DNA from: JBMOKU01 sp049324315
GTDB taxonomy: Bacteria; Bacillota; Clostridia; Peptostreptococcales; Thermotaleaceae
NCBI GenBank assembly: GCA_049324315.1
Contig: JBMOKU010000057.1
Span: 124,001 to 188,000 of the forward strand
DNA: 64,000 nucleotides
Direction: 5' to 3'
The notes under the pieces were generated by a model. It was not told the origin of the DNA. It saw nothing but the letters and a program-made list of their open reading frames with translations, and searched no databases. Shown here piece after piece: positions 1 through 9,360 of the stretch (position 1 is the stretch's first letter; each line of letters begins with the position of its first letter). The position numbers were made by a program, and so were the translations under genes.

Positions 1-567
1 ATGAAGACAAGAGATATGGTTTTAGTAGCACTTTTTGCAGCATTAACGGCTATCGGGGCATTTATTCAAATTCCTACGCCGATCGTTCCATTTACATTAC
101 AGTTTCTATTTTGTGCTTTTGCCGGTGTTTTTTTAGGAGCTAGATTAGGCTTGTATTCTCAACTGCTATATGTTGGCATTGGTCTGATGGGTGTTCCTGT
201 CTTCACAAAGGGCGGCGGACCATCCTATGTTCTCCAGCCCACATTTGGATATCTGATCGGCTTTATTTTATGTGCGTATATTATTGGAAAAGCGACGGAG
301 AATTTGAAAGAAGTCAAGTTTATGAATGTCTTTGCCCCGGTTGTAGCAGGGCTGCTGGCTGTTTATGCTGTGGGAGTTCCTTATCTGTACTTCATTTTAA
401 ATAATTATATGGGTAAGCCATTTCCCTTTATGCAGGCAGTAAAAGTAGGATTTTTAGTATACATTGTTCAAGATTTAGTGCTGAGTGCATTGATTGCAGT
501 AGTAGCTACGAAGGTTGTACCTTCTTTAAGAAGAAGCGGTTATATCCGTATTCCCCAAAACCAATAG
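1..567 (+). CDS. bioY: BioY biotin transporter substrate-binding subunit
   Basis: This is the integral membrane S component of a biotin ECF transporter, which imports biotin alone or with the AT/T module. The 188-residue protein is almost entirely hydrophobic, with about six membrane segments. It shows the BioY pattern of an N-terminal helix followed by an IPTPIVPFTLQ segment and a glycine-rich GGGPSYVLQPTFGYLIGF loop. The length is normal for BioY. The window opens exactly at its ATG, so its ribosome site and any BirA operator lie outside. bioB follows within about 12 bases, so uptake and synthesis of biotin are probably co-transcribed. The family is clear; transport without EcfA/EcfT cannot be judged from here. 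Confidence 0.93.
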   Translation: MKTRDMVLVALFAALTAIGAFIQIPTPIVPFTLQFLFCAFAGVFLGARLGLYSQLLYVGIGLMGVPVFTKGGGPSYVLQPTFGYLIGFILCAYIIGKATENLKEVKFMNVFAPVVAGLLAVYAVGVPYLYFILNNYMGKPFPFMQAVKVGFLVYIVQDLVLSALIAVVATKVVPSLRRSGYIRIPQNQ

Positions 568-579
568 GAGATGAAGACA

Positions 580-1557
580 ATGATAAAATTCATAAACGAA
601 GTAAAGGATAGAATACTGAACGGAGGGACTATTACTTACGATGAAGCCCTTCGTATTATGGCAATCGATGAGCAGGACAGCGGAAGCTTGGAAGCCCTTT
701 ATGAGGCAGCCAATGAGATTAGGAAGCAGGTTGTTGGAAATAAGGTAGACCTATGTACCATCATGAATGCAAAATCGGGAAAGTGTTCTGAGGACTGCAA
801 GTACTGCGCCCAATCGGGACATTATCATACTGGTGTAGAAGAATATGATCTGCTAAATTATGATAAGGTCTTGGAAAGAGCTTTAGAAATGGAAAAAGAA
901 GGAGCCCATAGATTTTCCCTGGTGACCAGCGGCCGAGGTGTGGATGGTGAAGAGTTCCAAAAACTGGTTGAGCTTTATCGGAGGCTAAGGAAAGATACAA
1001 ACCTAAAAATATGTGCATCCCACGGCATTATATCCTATGAGCAGGCTCTGCGTTTAAAAGAAGCCGGCGTCAGCATGTACCATCATAATGTGGAGACCAG
1101 CAGCAGCTACTATGGTGAGATTTGCAGTACCCATTCCTATCAGGATCGGATTGATACCATCAAGAATCTTCACAAGGCTGGCTTGGAGATCTGCTCCGGA
1201 GGTATCATCGGTATGGGTGAAACGGTAGAAGACCGAGTGAAGATGGCCTTTGAAATCAGGGATCTGGATATCAAATCCGTACCTATTAATATTCTAAATC
1301 CCATCAAGGGAACACCACTGGGAGAACTGCAGCCCCTGTCTCCAGTAGAGGCATTAAAGACCATGGCCCTGTATCGTTTTGTTATACCAGACTGTTATAT
1401 ACGATATGCCGGCGGTAGAATGCTCTTGGGAGAGCTGCAAAAAATAGGCTTTAAAGCAGGTGTTAATGCTGCGCTGGTTGGTAATTATCTCACAACCATT
1501 GGCAGCAAGATAGCCGATGATATAGAACTCTTAAAGTGTGAAGGCTTGGAAATCTAA
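580..1557 (+). CDS. bioB: Biotin synthase (radical SAM)
   Basis: BioB inserts sulfur into dethiobiotin to make biotin, using a radical-SAM 4Fe-4S cluster and a sacrificial Fe-S cluster. The cluster motif CSEDCKYC is visible near residue 65, followed by the typical YHHNVETS segment (about residue 166) and a C-terminal RYAGGR motif. The length of 325 residues is normal. An upstream in-frame ATG at 571 abuts its AGGAG; the ATG at 580 has that AGGAG 9 bases upstream and is preferred. It sits between bioY and bioD. A hairpin terminator follows, so bioD and bioA may form a second transcript or depend on read-through. Confidence 0.95.
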   Translation: MIKFINEVKDRILNGGTITYDEALRIMAIDEQDSGSLEALYEAANEIRKQVVGNKVDLCTIMNAKSGKCSEDCKYCAQSGHYHTGVEEYDLLNYDKVLERALEMEKEGAHRFSLVTSGRGVDGEEFQKLVELYRRLRKDTNLKICASHGIISYEQALRLKEAGVSMYHHNVETSSSYYGEICSTHSYQDRIDTIKNLHKAGLEICSGGIIGMGETVEDRVKMAFEIRDLDIKSVPINILNPIKGTPLGELQPLSPVEALKTMALYRFVIPDCYIRYAGGRMLLGELQKIGFKAGVNAALVGNYLTTIGSKIADDIELLKCEGLEI

Positions 1558-1562
1558 AGCAT

Positions 1563-1599
1563 AAAAGCATATTTGTTCATTTGAACGGTATGCTTTTTT
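1563..1599 (+). terminator. Intrinsic terminator after bioB
   Basis: The arms AAAAGCATA and TATGCTTTT enclose a smaller GTTC/GAAC stem, and the 3' arm runs into a T tract. It lies just after the bioB stop codon and before the bioD ribosome site. Confidence 0.7.
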
Positions 1600-1618
1600 C
1601 TTACGAGGAGGTACAGCT

Positions 1619-2362
1619 ATGGCAAAAGGAATTTTCATACTAGGGACAGATACAGATGTGGGGAAGACGGTGGTTACAGCTGGACTCACCTATGTATTAA
1701 AGAAAAATGGTTACAAGGTGTGCAGCTACAAAGCAGTACAAAGCGGTGGTATAAAGGAAGACGGACAATTGGTTTCCGGTGATGCAAGGTTTGTTAAGGA
1801 AGCTGCCGGTCTGGATGTAAATCATGATATGATCAATGGATGCTGTCTGGAAACCCCCGTATCCCCTCACCTCGCTGCGAAGCTGGAGGGGATAAAACTT
1901 GATCCCCAACAAATCATAGAAAAATTCAGGCAGCTCTGCCAGCAGTATGACTATGTGATCGTTGAGGGCAGTGGGGGATTGATCGTACCCATTGTTGATA
2001 TATCCTATACTGTGGAAGATTTGATTAAGGAAATAGGGCTGCCGGTGCTGGTCGTAGGGCGCACCGGAGTTGGGACAATCAATCATACCTGTTTGACGGT
2101 GAAGTATGCGCAACAAGTAGGCATAGCAGTGAAGGGGATACTATTGAACGGCAGCCAAGGTACAATGACAGAAAAGGATAATGAGACGGTCATTCGGGAG
2201 ATTACTGGTGTTCCACTTGTTGGTGTTATAGACAGGATAGAAGGCATTGACGTGACCACTGGACACTACAATGGTTTAAGGGAAGAATTTGAAAAGAAAA
2301 TCAATCCGGAGAGGTTGATCCAACTTATGGGACAAGTAAAGGAGGGAACCGTGAATGGATGA
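1619..2362 (+). CDS. bioD: Dethiobiotin synthetase
   Basis: BioD closes the ureido ring of dethiobiotin from 7,8-diaminononanoate, CO2 and ATP in the cytoplasm. The P-loop GTDTDVGKT lies at residues 9-17, followed by the KAVQSGG strand and the VEGSGGLIVPI segment typical of the family. The length of 247 residues is a little longer than many homologues. The ATG follows a strong GAGGAGG site. The 3' end overlaps bioA by 8 bases, indicating translational coupling. No bioF, bioC or bioH lies in the window, so the pimeloyl part of the pathway must be elsewhere or missing. Confidence 0.94.
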   Translation: MAKGIFILGTDTDVGKTVVTAGLTYVLKKNGYKVCSYKAVQSGGIKEDGQLVSGDARFVKEAAGLDVNHDMINGCCLETPVSPHLAAKLEGIKLDPQQIIEKFRQLCQQYDYVIVEGSGGLIVPIVDISYTVEDLIKEIGLPVLVVGRTGVGTINHTCLTVKYAQQVGIAVKGILLNGSQGTMTEKDNETVIREITGVPLVGVIDRIEGIDVTTGHYNGLREEFEKKINPERLIQLMGQVKEGTVNG

Positions 2363-3698
2363 TTTACAACAAAAAGATTTAAGGTATATATGGCATCCCT
2401 GTTCTCAAATGAAGGATTATGAGACATTTCTACCTATTGTTATTGAAAGGGGAGAGGGACCTTATTTATTTGATGTGGAGGGAAAAAGCTATTTAGATGC
2501 AGTATCCTCTTGGTGGGTCAATCTGTTCGGTCACAGCAATAAACGGATCAACCGTGCGCTTACGGAACAAATTGAACGATTGGAACACGTGATTTTCGCC
2601 AACTTCTCCCACCGGCCTGCTATTGAGCTGGCAGAGCGTATCGTGGAAATAACACCAGAGGGGCTAAATAAGGTCTTTTTCGGAGATAACGGATCATCTG
2701 CTGTTGAAATTGCATTAAAGATTAGCTTTCAATATCATCAGCAAATGGGCAGAGAAAGAAAGACGAGATTTTTGGCAATATCCGATGCATATCATGGTGA
2801 AACGTTAGGGGCTTTATCGGTCGGGGACATTGGCCTATATAATGAAATTTATAAGCCTCTCCTGGCAAAAACCTTCAAGGTGGAGGGACCGAACTGCTAT
2901 CGCTGCAAATACGGTGAAACAAGGGAAACCTGTAGCACCCAATGTTTTACGTATATGGAGAAGGCCATCCAGCAGCATCATGAAGTGCTGTCTGGTATCA
3001 TTATAGAACCGATGATCCAAGGCGCAGCAGGGATGAAGATTTATTCGCCTGTATATTTGCAAAAGCTGCGAGAACTTTGCAGCGTCTATGATATTCACCT
3101 TATAGCAGATGAAATTGCCGTGGGCTTTGGTCGAACAGGAAAGATGTTTGCCTGTGAGCATCCGGAGATATCACCTGATATTATGTGCCTTTCAAAGGGA
3201 TTGACGGCGGGATATATGCCTATGGCACTGGTCTTGATGACAGATGAAATCTATAATGGTTTCTATGATGATTATACAAATTTGAGGGCTTTCATGCACA
3301 GTCACAGCTACACAGGAAATCCCATCGGATGTGCCGTTGCTTGTGAATCTTTGAATATTTTCCGTGATGAAGATGTTTTAGAGAAGAATAAAATTACTTC
3401 CCAAAAGATTAAAGATAGAGTGGAAGGTCTTTTAGCCCATCCTCACGTAGGAGAATTCAGACAGCTGGGAATGGTAGGCGCACTGGAGCTGGTAAAAGAT
3501 AAGAAGACGAAGGAAGGCTTTGCGTGGGAAAAAAGGGTAGGATATGAAATTTATCAAATCGCCTTGAAATATGGTGTATTGCTGCGGCCTTTAGGGAATG
3601 TGATCTACTTTATGCCTCCCTATGTCATTAATGACCGGGATATTGACTTAATGATCGGGACAGCAGAAAGGGCAATTCAAGAATACTTTGGTAAATAG
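2355..3698 (+). CDS. bioA: Adenosylmethionine-8-amino-7-oxononanoate aminotransferase
   Basis: BioA is a PLP-dependent class III aminotransferase that converts KAPA to DAPA using SAM as amino donor. The N-terminal DLRYIWHPCSQMKDY segment is characteristic of BioA. GDNGSSAVEIALK (near residue 115) forms part of the PLP site, ADEIAVGFGRTG holds the PLP-contacting Asp, and the Schiff-base Lys lies in SKGLTAGYMP. The length of 447 residues is normal. It overlaps bioD and ends before a hairpin terminator, closing the biotin cluster. Confidence 0.95.
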   Translation: MDDLQQKDLRYIWHPCSQMKDYETFLPIVIERGEGPYLFDVEGKSYLDAVSSWWVNLFGHSNKRINRALTEQIERLEHVIFANFSHRPAIELAERIVEITPEGLNKVFFGDNGSSAVEIALKISFQYHQQMGRERKTRFLAISDAYHGETLGALSVGDIGLYNEIYKPLLAKTFKVEGPNCYRCKYGETRETCSTQCFTYMEKAIQQHHEVLSGIIIEPMIQGAAGMKIYSPVYLQKLRELCSVYDIHLIADEIAVGFGRTGKMFACEHPEISPDIMCLSKGLTAGYMPMALVLMTDEIYNGFYDDYTNLRAFMHSHSYTGNPIGCAVACESLNIFRDEDVLEKNKITSQKIKDRVEGLLAHPHVGEFRQLGMVGALELVKDKKTKEGFAWEKRVGYEIYQIALKYGVLLRPLGNVIYFMPPYVINDRDIDLMIGTAERAIQEYFGK

Positions 3699-3702
3699 TT
3701 AT

Positions 3703-3748
3703 AAAGGACTCACTGGTGATCAATGCCACGTGAGTCCTTTGCTGTTTT
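3703..3748 (+). terminator. Hairpin terminator after bioA
   Basis: Perfect 11-bp arms AAAGGACTCAC / GTGAGTCCTTT around a short loop, then GCTGTTTT. It begins 5 bases after the bioA stop codon. Confidence 0.75.
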
Positions 3749-3790
3749 CATTAAGAAAATAGCTTACACTTCTGTGGATAGTATAACGGT

Positions 3791-3811
3791 AGGGGCGAAC
3801 AGTGTTCGCCT
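3791..3811. repeat. Short GTAGGGGCG-type intergenic palindrome
   Basis: AGGGGCGAA / TTCGCCT arms around CAGTG, preceded by GT. Similar GTAGGG-headed palindromes occur after pyrE (14,065-14,165), before the stranded nrdD terminator (47,099) and after the chemoreceptor gene (58,508). This suggests a small dispersed repeat family. Confidence 0.45.
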
Positions 3812-3827
3812 GCTTCATTTGCTGTAG

Positions 3828-5615
3828 TTATCGAACCCTCATGTCCATCCCAGCCTGTCGTGCCAACATATTTGCTGCTGTCATGCCGCTGTGCAGCGCT
3901 CCCTGCATCCAGCTATGGGTGGCAGAGGTATGCTCTCCTGCAAAAAAAACACGATTATTGTATTCCGGTGTTATCATGGCATAAGAAAACAATTCTTTCT
4001 GGCGGGGCATATAATAGGCAAATGCTCCCTTGAACCAGGGTTCTGTATTCCAATGAACGGTAATGTGGTCTTCAACCATTTCATCCAAATAGTTTTTGGT
4101 TAAACCATGGACCTTTCGTATTTGTTCCTTGATCTGCTGATAGCGTATACTGCTTTTTTGATTTCCTAAGCGGACTGCATCCAGATTCAGATTATAAGAC
4201 GCCAGAAGTACGCCCGGTATATAGGGAGAGCAGCCGCCGTGAAGATCATACCTGTCGAAAAAGGATTCGTGCATATATCGGCGAATACCTCTGGCTTCAA
4301 TGCACTTGCCATGGTCGGAGGGATAATAGATGGAAGTTATGGGCATATCGGTGAAGGAACCTCCACCAATGATCCTATGGGCAATTCGCCCTTGCTCCCA
4401 AAATCTTTCCTTGCACAGAAGAAGCGTCTTTTGAGCGGATGTATAATTCACTTCTCGAACAGCCTCCATTTTTAGATTACTGAAGGCCGGATAAATGTCA
4501 ATATTTCGGAGACAAGAAAAAGGGACAGTACAGAGGACGTAGTCGAATAGTTCACAGAAAGTCCGACTGCCATCGCCATCGCTGAATAAAAGTGCCACAC
4601 GACTTTGATGCTCAGCATATTGAATTCCCTTTACCCAGTGCCCCCTTTTCCAATGTACGCTGCCCAGTGCGTCTTTAGGGATATGTAGATACTCTTTTGG
4701 AGAAACAGCGTTCAGCGATTCATAAAAAGAAACAGGAAGCCTTGTCATGCCTCCAATAATTTCATATAAGAAAGAGAATTCCATGGCATATTCATCTTCC
4801 ATAAACTCAGAATAGCTGTTGTAGAAAAAGGATTGGATAAAGGGGGAGAGACTGCCGATCAGATCGATAGCTCCCTTGCTCAAACCCATTAATTCCAGTA
4901 CTTGTCTTATACTTAGGCTATTCCAATATTGAAACTGAGGATGATATCTTGGTTTTATTTCCAGTATTTCTTTGCGAATTTCCGGACTCAGGGAAAATAG
5001 TGGTGATCCCAGTCCGAATTCAATGAGTTTTGTCCATGGAGTCCTTTTTTCCCAAGGCGTTAGAGGAAATTTGGGATATATTTTCCGCATGACATTTTTG
5101 CCTTCCATATCATTTCTGACCCGTGTATTTCGGACATAGATCAATCCATTTTCATTGGTTTGGATAAAGGGGCGGGTGTCTAACCCGAATAAGTTGATAT
5201 AATGCCATGTGGTTTCATGGCCTACAGGGATGCGCATGGGGCCTAACTCACCGTATAGATTCCTCTCCTTGTCAAAATAATAGGTATATACTCTTCCTCC
5301 GATACGCTCTGTTAGGGCATCAAAGATGGTGATGTCAAATCCCAGCTTCCGGAGTTCAAAGGATGCGGAAAGTCCTGCCAGGCCGGCACCGATGACAGCT
5401 ACTCTAATTCCTTTATATCTTCCCGGGGAGCAATGGGTGGTAATATCAGGAGGAGGACTCAATAGGTTTACAATATTTGGGTAATCCTCAATCCTTCCGG
5501 TCTGCTTTAAAGCATATTTGAGTAAATTTCTTCGCTGTTCATTTGTAGGATTACAAAGCTGAGGGGGTATTGGCTCCGGTTCGGAAGGTACCAGTGGCAG
5601 TTCATATAGATTCAT
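3828..5615 (-). CDS. Flavin-containing amine oxidase family protein
   Basis: This is an FAD-dependent amine or amino-acid oxidase related to L-amino-acid and monoamine oxidases, of unknown substrate. The dinucleotide-binding motif VAVIGAGLAGLSA starts near residue 70 and is followed by the ERIGGRVYTY motif. The C-terminal FFAGEHTSATHSWMQGAL segment, which closes the FAD site, is intact. The 595-residue protein has an N-terminal extension of about 65 residues before the FAD domain, with no signal peptide. An in-frame TTG at 5627 is almost on top of AGGAG, so the ATG at 5615 is preferred. It stands alone on the minus strand facing bioA. An oxygen-using oxidase in an anaerobe is odd; it may use another acceptor or remove oxygen. 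Confidence 0.8.
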   Translation of the reverse strand: MNLYELPLVPSEPEPIPPQLCNPTNEQRRNLLKYALKQTGRIEDYPNIVNLLSPPPDITTHCSPGRYKGIRVAVIGAGLAGLSASFELRKLGFDITIFDALTERIGGRVYTYYFDKERNLYGELGPMRIPVGHETTWHYINLFGLDTRPFIQTNENGLIYVRNTRVRNDMEGKNVMRKIYPKFPLTPWEKRTPWTKLIEFGLGSPLFSLSPEIRKEILEIKPRYHPQFQYWNSLSIRQVLELMGLSKGAIDLIGSLSPFIQSFFYNSYSEFMEDEYAMEFSFLYEIIGGMTRLPVSFYESLNAVSPKEYLHIPKDALGSVHWKRGHWVKGIQYAEHQSRVALLFSDGDGSRTFCELFDYVLCTVPFSCLRNIDIYPAFSNLKMEAVREVNYTSAQKTLLLCKERFWEQGRIAHRIIGGGSFTDMPITSIYYPSDHGKCIEARGIRRYMHESFFDRYDLHGGCSPYIPGVLLASYNLNLDAVRLGNQKSSIRYQQIKEQIRKVHGLTKNYLDEMVEDHITVHWNTEPWFKGAFAYYMPRQKELFSYAMITPEYNNRVFFAGEHTSATHSWMQGALHSGMTAANMLARQAGMDMRVR

Positions 5616-5804
5616 TTGACTTACCAACTCCTATTTCATCTGTTTCCTTTCATGTTGACAATCAATACAGTATATTTCTTTCATGAAAAGATAGAACCTG
5701 AAAAAAGAGACAAAAGAGGAGGTAAATGAAATATATATAAGGTAAAAGAGATGTGGAGGTTTAAATGAAATGAGAAGGAGAGGGATTATCATATGTTTCT
5801 TAGA

Positions 5805-6653
5805 TTAAAGTTTGAGATGATAGATTCTGGCTTTTGACAAAAAATTTTTATCGCAGGCTTCGATGGTTTCTAAATCCCGTGCCATCACATACAAGAAAAA
5901 AGTTCCCTTTAGTTCCTCTATATACTTTACATAGGTGCGCCCTTTCATTTCCATGACAGGATAGTTGTCATCGGAAGCATACAGACTATGGGGCTTGCCA
6001 TACTGGATGTACCCTAATTCCTTCTTACCGGTGGCGTTGTGGGCAGGTCCATTGGTTTGAATCGTGGTATCAATCTGAATCCAGTTTTCATAGCCGATGT
6101 AGGAGGAAATAGATCGAATATGATCCACTTTCCATGTAAAAATGCCTTTGTCTGGAGGACTACCAATAGAGGGCAGCACCAAATAGAGCTGATCAAAAAG
6201 GGGGACTTTGGCGATTTCATCTAAAATGACATGACCATCCTTATCAAAGCCAAAAACCCCCTCTTCTGGAAAAACAGCATAACCTCCGTAAAAACTGCCA
6301 TAATAGGGGGAATCTCCATCATAATAATGGGAACAGCCTCTTAAAAAGTCAAAGCTGCCAAAGGAATATAGAATATCCAAAGACAGAGGCCTATTCATAT
6401 ATTGGGAGAACCTTTCATCCTCGTGATGATGCAGTATCATAGGGTACCAATCCTTTTCAAGGGTGGACAAGCCATTGGGAATTTCAAAGATGATGTTTTT
6501 TGCTTCCAAGGTACTATGTTGCTGGACATATTGATCATAAAAGAACATCACAGCATAGCTTTTAAGGGTATCCCAGAAGGGATACCCTAGAAGTTTGCTG
6601 AAGCATAATATAGCTGCTGTTAAAAAGATTGTAATCTTAGTTTTTTTCCTCAT
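5805..6653 (-). CDS. Hypothetical membrane-anchored or secreted protein
   Basis: I do not recognise this family. The 282-residue protein opens with a basic MRKKTKIT stretch and a hydrophobic helix, which suggests an uncleaved anchor or signal sequence; the rest is soluble, rich in Tyr, Gly and Asp. Repeated YYDGDSPYYGSFYGGY-like aromatic patches and a Pro/Gly-rich centre suggest a beta-rich extracytoplasmic domain. An earlier start at 6677 would extend it deeper into the metallo-hydrolase gene; ATG 6653 follows GAAAAGGAA and still overlaps that gene by 17 bases. It is probably co-transcribed with the metallo-hydrolase upstream of it on the minus strand. Confidence 0.6.
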   Translation of the reverse strand: MRKKTKITIFLTAAILCFSKLLGYPFWDTLKSYAVMFFYDQYVQQHSTLEAKNIIFEIPNGLSTLEKDWYPMILHHHEDERFSQYMNRPLSLDILYSFGSFDFLRGCSHYYDGDSPYYGSFYGGYAVFPEEGVFGFDKDGHVILDEIAKVPLFDQLYLVLPSIGSPPDKGIFTWKVDHIRSISSYIGYENWIQIDTTIQTNGPAHNATGKKELGYIQYGKPHSLYASDDNYPVMEMKGRTYVKYIEELKGTFFLYVMARDLETIEACDKNFLSKARIYHLKL

Positions 6654-8289
6654 TTCCTTTTCGATTCCTTTTATCACCTAAAATCATATTGAAATTCATG
6701 ATTTCTCTTTCCAATTGTATTAACTTATTTTTCACTTCATCGTGATTCTCTTGAGAAACCGTACATGCCACCAGATTCTCTGCGTGTTCTACAGCATCCA
6801 TGAAGCGGGCAAAAATAGCTTCTACATCTTTGTTTTGATCCTTTTTCTCCCTTATAGTATCGACAGGATTTTCACGGGTTACACCATTTAGAATAAAACT
6901 GTCATGCAGATTAGGAACGATGGTCTCAGTACGGAACGCTTGACGTATGAGTTCAGCCAAATTGGCTGTGGCGTCTTGCTCCCCATGTACCACAAATACC
7001 TTTTTAGGAGGTTTCTTAAAGCCTCTCATCCAATCCATCAATCCATCCATATCTGTATGTCCGGAAAAACCTTCGATGGTGTGAATTTCTGCCCGGACCA
7101 ATATCTTCTCACCAAAGATCTTGACCTGTTTTACCCCTTCTTTGATGGCCCTGCCCAAAGTGCCCTCAGCTTGATAACCGACGAATATGACACTGGCATT
7201 TTTCTTCCAAAGATAATGTTTTAGGTGATGCTTGATTCTTCCGGCTTCACACATTCCACTGGCGGAAATGATGATCTTCGGTTCTTCGGAGGTGTTTAAA
7301 GCTCTGGATTCTTCCGGGGTCTTTGTAAAATGAAGATTATAAAAGTCCAGTGGGTTATCACCATTGAGGATATATTCCCGCGTTTCCTCGTCAAAGCAGT
7401 CTGCATTTTTACGAAAAATTTCTGTGGCAGAAATGGCCAAAGGACTGTCAATATAAACCGGGACTCTTAAAAAGTCCTTGAATTTCTCGGGATCATCATA
7501 GAACTTATTAAGCTCATAAATCAACTCCTGTGTTCTTCCAACAGCAAAGGAAGGGATCACCACGGTACCGCCCCGGTTGATGGTCGCGTTGATGATATCC
7601 ACCAATTTAGAGATACGGGTTTCCGCTTCTTCGTGTTTGCGGTTTCCATAGGTGGATTCGATAATCAAATAATCGGCATCTTCAATATAAACAGGATTCC
7701 TGAGGAGTGGTCTATCCTTCATCCCCAGGTCTCCGGAGAAAACAAGCTTAGATTCCTTGTCGCCCTCTTTCAGCCATAATTCAATGATGGACGAGCCCAA
7801 TATATGGCCGGCATCCTGAAACCTTATGGAAATTGACGCATTCACATGGATCAGTTGGTCATACAATACGGGATTAAAATACTGCAAACTGTTTTCGGCA
7901 TCTTCTACGGTATATAAGGGTTCGATCTGGTCCAATCCGGCACGCATTCTCTTCCGATTTTCCCAAATGGCCTCCATTTCATGAATGTGCCCACTGTCCC
8001 GCAGTAAAATGTCTACCAGTTCATAGGTAGGGCGGGTGCAGTAGATTTTCCCACGGAAACCTTCCTTAACCAGCTTAGGAATACGACCGCTGTGGTCAAT
8101 ATGGGCATGACTCAAGAACAAGAAATCTATTTCAGACGGATTGAAATCGAAGGGAAGATAATTGAGCCTTTCGGTTTCCTTCCCCCCTTGAAATTGACCG
8201 CAGTCTAATAGTATCTTATAGTTATCGGTGGTGATGAGATAATTGGAACCTGTAACCATATTGGCAGCGCCTAGAAAGCTTATCTTCAC
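6637..8289 (-). CDS. Metallo-beta-lactamase/beta-CASP RNA hydrolase family protein
   Basis: This belongs to the MBL-fold, beta-CASP group that includes archaeal and bacterial CPSF-like RNases. The metal-binding HAHIDHSGRIP motif lies near residue 60, with further ligands in the DAGHILGSS and SGDLGMKDRP segments. A beta-CASP region with SFAVGRTQELIYEL and ISASGMCEAGRIKHHL follows, then FSGHTDMDGLM and VHGEQDA. The length of 550 residues is near that of YsgF/YbgA-like MBL proteins. GTG 8289 lies 9 bases from TAGGAG and is preferred to TTG 8298. It is the first gene of a minus-strand pair. RNA processing is an inference from the family. Confidence 0.85.
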   Translation of the reverse strand: MKISFLGAANMVTGSNYLITTDNYKILLDCGQFQGGKETERLNYLPFDFNPSEIDFLFLSHAHIDHSGRIPKLVKEGFRGKIYCTRPTYELVDILLRDSGHIHEMEAIWENRKRMRAGLDQIEPLYTVEDAENSLQYFNPVLYDQLIHVNASISIRFQDAGHILGSSIIELWLKEGDKESKLVFSGDLGMKDRPLLRNPVYIEDADYLIIESTYGNRKHEEAETRISKLVDIINATINRGGTVVIPSFAVGRTQELIYELNKFYDDPEKFKDFLRVPVYIDSPLAISATEIFRKNADCFDEETREYILNGDNPLDFYNLHFTKTPEESRALNTSEEPKIIISASGMCEAGRIKHHLKHYLWKKNASVIFVGYQAEGTLGRAIKEGVKQVKIFGEKILVRAEIHTIEGFSGHTDMDGLMDWMRGFKKPPKKVFVVHGEQDATANLAELIRQAFRTETIVPNLHDSFILNGVTRENPVDTIREKKDQNKDVEAIFARFMDAVEHAENLVACTVSQENHDEVKNKLIQLEREIMNFNMILGDKRNRKGNEEKN

Positions 8290-8428
8290 GTTAATCAACT
8301 CCTAATTCCAAGTTTTTGAATAATTATGAATATTCCATAGAGAGAGAAAGAATTCCTTCTAGAGAGAGGAGGATTTCTTTGGAAGTTATCGAAATGAAGA
8401 TATAAGAGAAAGCAAAGGAGTGAACAGC

Positions 8429-9319
8429 ATGTATTTTGTTACTTGTCTTTACAATGGAAAAGAACAATTGGGTGTCTTAAACCAAGAAAAAACCGGTGTG
8501 ATTTTTTTACATGATTTACATATGGACGTGAAAGCGGCATATATGTTGGAATTAGTAGATCACTGGCGCGAAGAACTGCTGGAAGAGATAAAAAAAGGGA
8601 TTGCGGATGTTTCTCCGGACAAGATCGTTCCCCTGGAGAACGTGAAACTGCAAGCTCCCATCCCTTATCCACGACGAAATGTCTTCTGTCTCGGAAAGAA
8701 TTATATGGATCATGCAAAAGAAATCGGGACAGTGTTGGGAGGCAAGGAAGATATTCCAGAGTACCCCATCTATTTCAGCAAGGTGGCAGCTCCTGCCATT
8801 GGAGACCGGGACTTTGTAGACAGCCATAGGGACATTGAGACAAAATTGGACTACGAAGTGGAACTGGCGGTCATTATCGGTAAAGAGGGCAAGAATATAC
8901 GAAAAGAAGAGGCTGAGGACTATATCTTTGGCTATACGATTCTGAATGATATCAGTGCCAGAGGACTGCAAAAAGTCCACAGCCAGTGGCATCGGGGAAA
9001 GAGTCTGGATACATTTTGTCCTATGGGGCCTTACTTAGTACATAAAAGTGTACTTCCATTTCCTGTAGAACTGGATATAACCTGTAAAGTAAATGGTGAA
9101 CTCCGTCAAAATTCCAACACACGAAATCTGATTTTTGATATTCCCACTATTCTCCATGACCTATCCAGAGGAATGACGTTAAAGCCTGGAGATATCATAG
9201 CAACCGGAACACCTGCCGGTGTAGGCATGGGATTTCAGCCCTTTAAATTTTTGAACCCGGGAGATGTGGTGGAATGCAGTATTGAGAAGATAGGGGTGTT
9301 AACAAATACCATCAAATAA
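8429..9319 (+). CDS. Fumarylacetoacetate hydrolase (FAH) family protein
   Basis: FAH-fold enzymes hydrolyse, decarboxylate or hydrate 2-oxo acid intermediates with a divalent metal. The protein shows VFCLGKNYMDHAKE, the metal-ligand region KLDYEVELAVIIGKEG, NDISARGLQ and the C-terminal GDIIATGTPAGVGMG motif, all typical of the family. The N-terminal 70 residues form the small extra domain found in many bacterial members. The length is 296 residues. ATG 8429 has AAGGAG 9 bases upstream; a GTG at 8420 would abut it. It stands alone with no aromatic-degradation genes nearby, so the substrate cannot be stated. Confidence 0.85.
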   Translation: MYFVTCLYNGKEQLGVLNQEKTGVIFLHDLHMDVKAAYMLELVDHWREELLEEIKKGIADVSPDKIVPLENVKLQAPIPYPRRNVFCLGKNYMDHAKEIGTVLGGKEDIPEYPIYFSKVAAPAIGDRDFVDSHRDIETKLDYEVELAVIIGKEGKNIRKEEAEDYIFGYTILNDISARGLQKVHSQWHRGKSLDTFCPMGPYLVHKSVLPFPVELDITCKVNGELRQNSNTRNLIFDIPTILHDLSRGMTLKPGDIIATGTPAGVGMGFQPFKFLNPGDVVECSIEKIGVLTNTIK

Positions 9320-9325
9320 AGTAAG

Positions 9326-9360
9326 AATGAGATAGGGCTAGGCCTCTATCTCATTTTTTT
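9326..9360. terminator. Convergent terminator between FAH and GerAB genes
   Basis: Arms AATGAGATAG / CTATCTCATT with a T tract after the 3' arm. It follows the plus-strand FAH gene and overlaps the last codons and stop of the minus-strand GerAB gene, so one hairpin may serve both. Confidence 0.75.

Noticed and set aside
3802..4475. Short plus-strand ORFs opposite the amine oxidase
   Set aside because: They are antisense shadows of a well-supported gene and lack ribosome sites.
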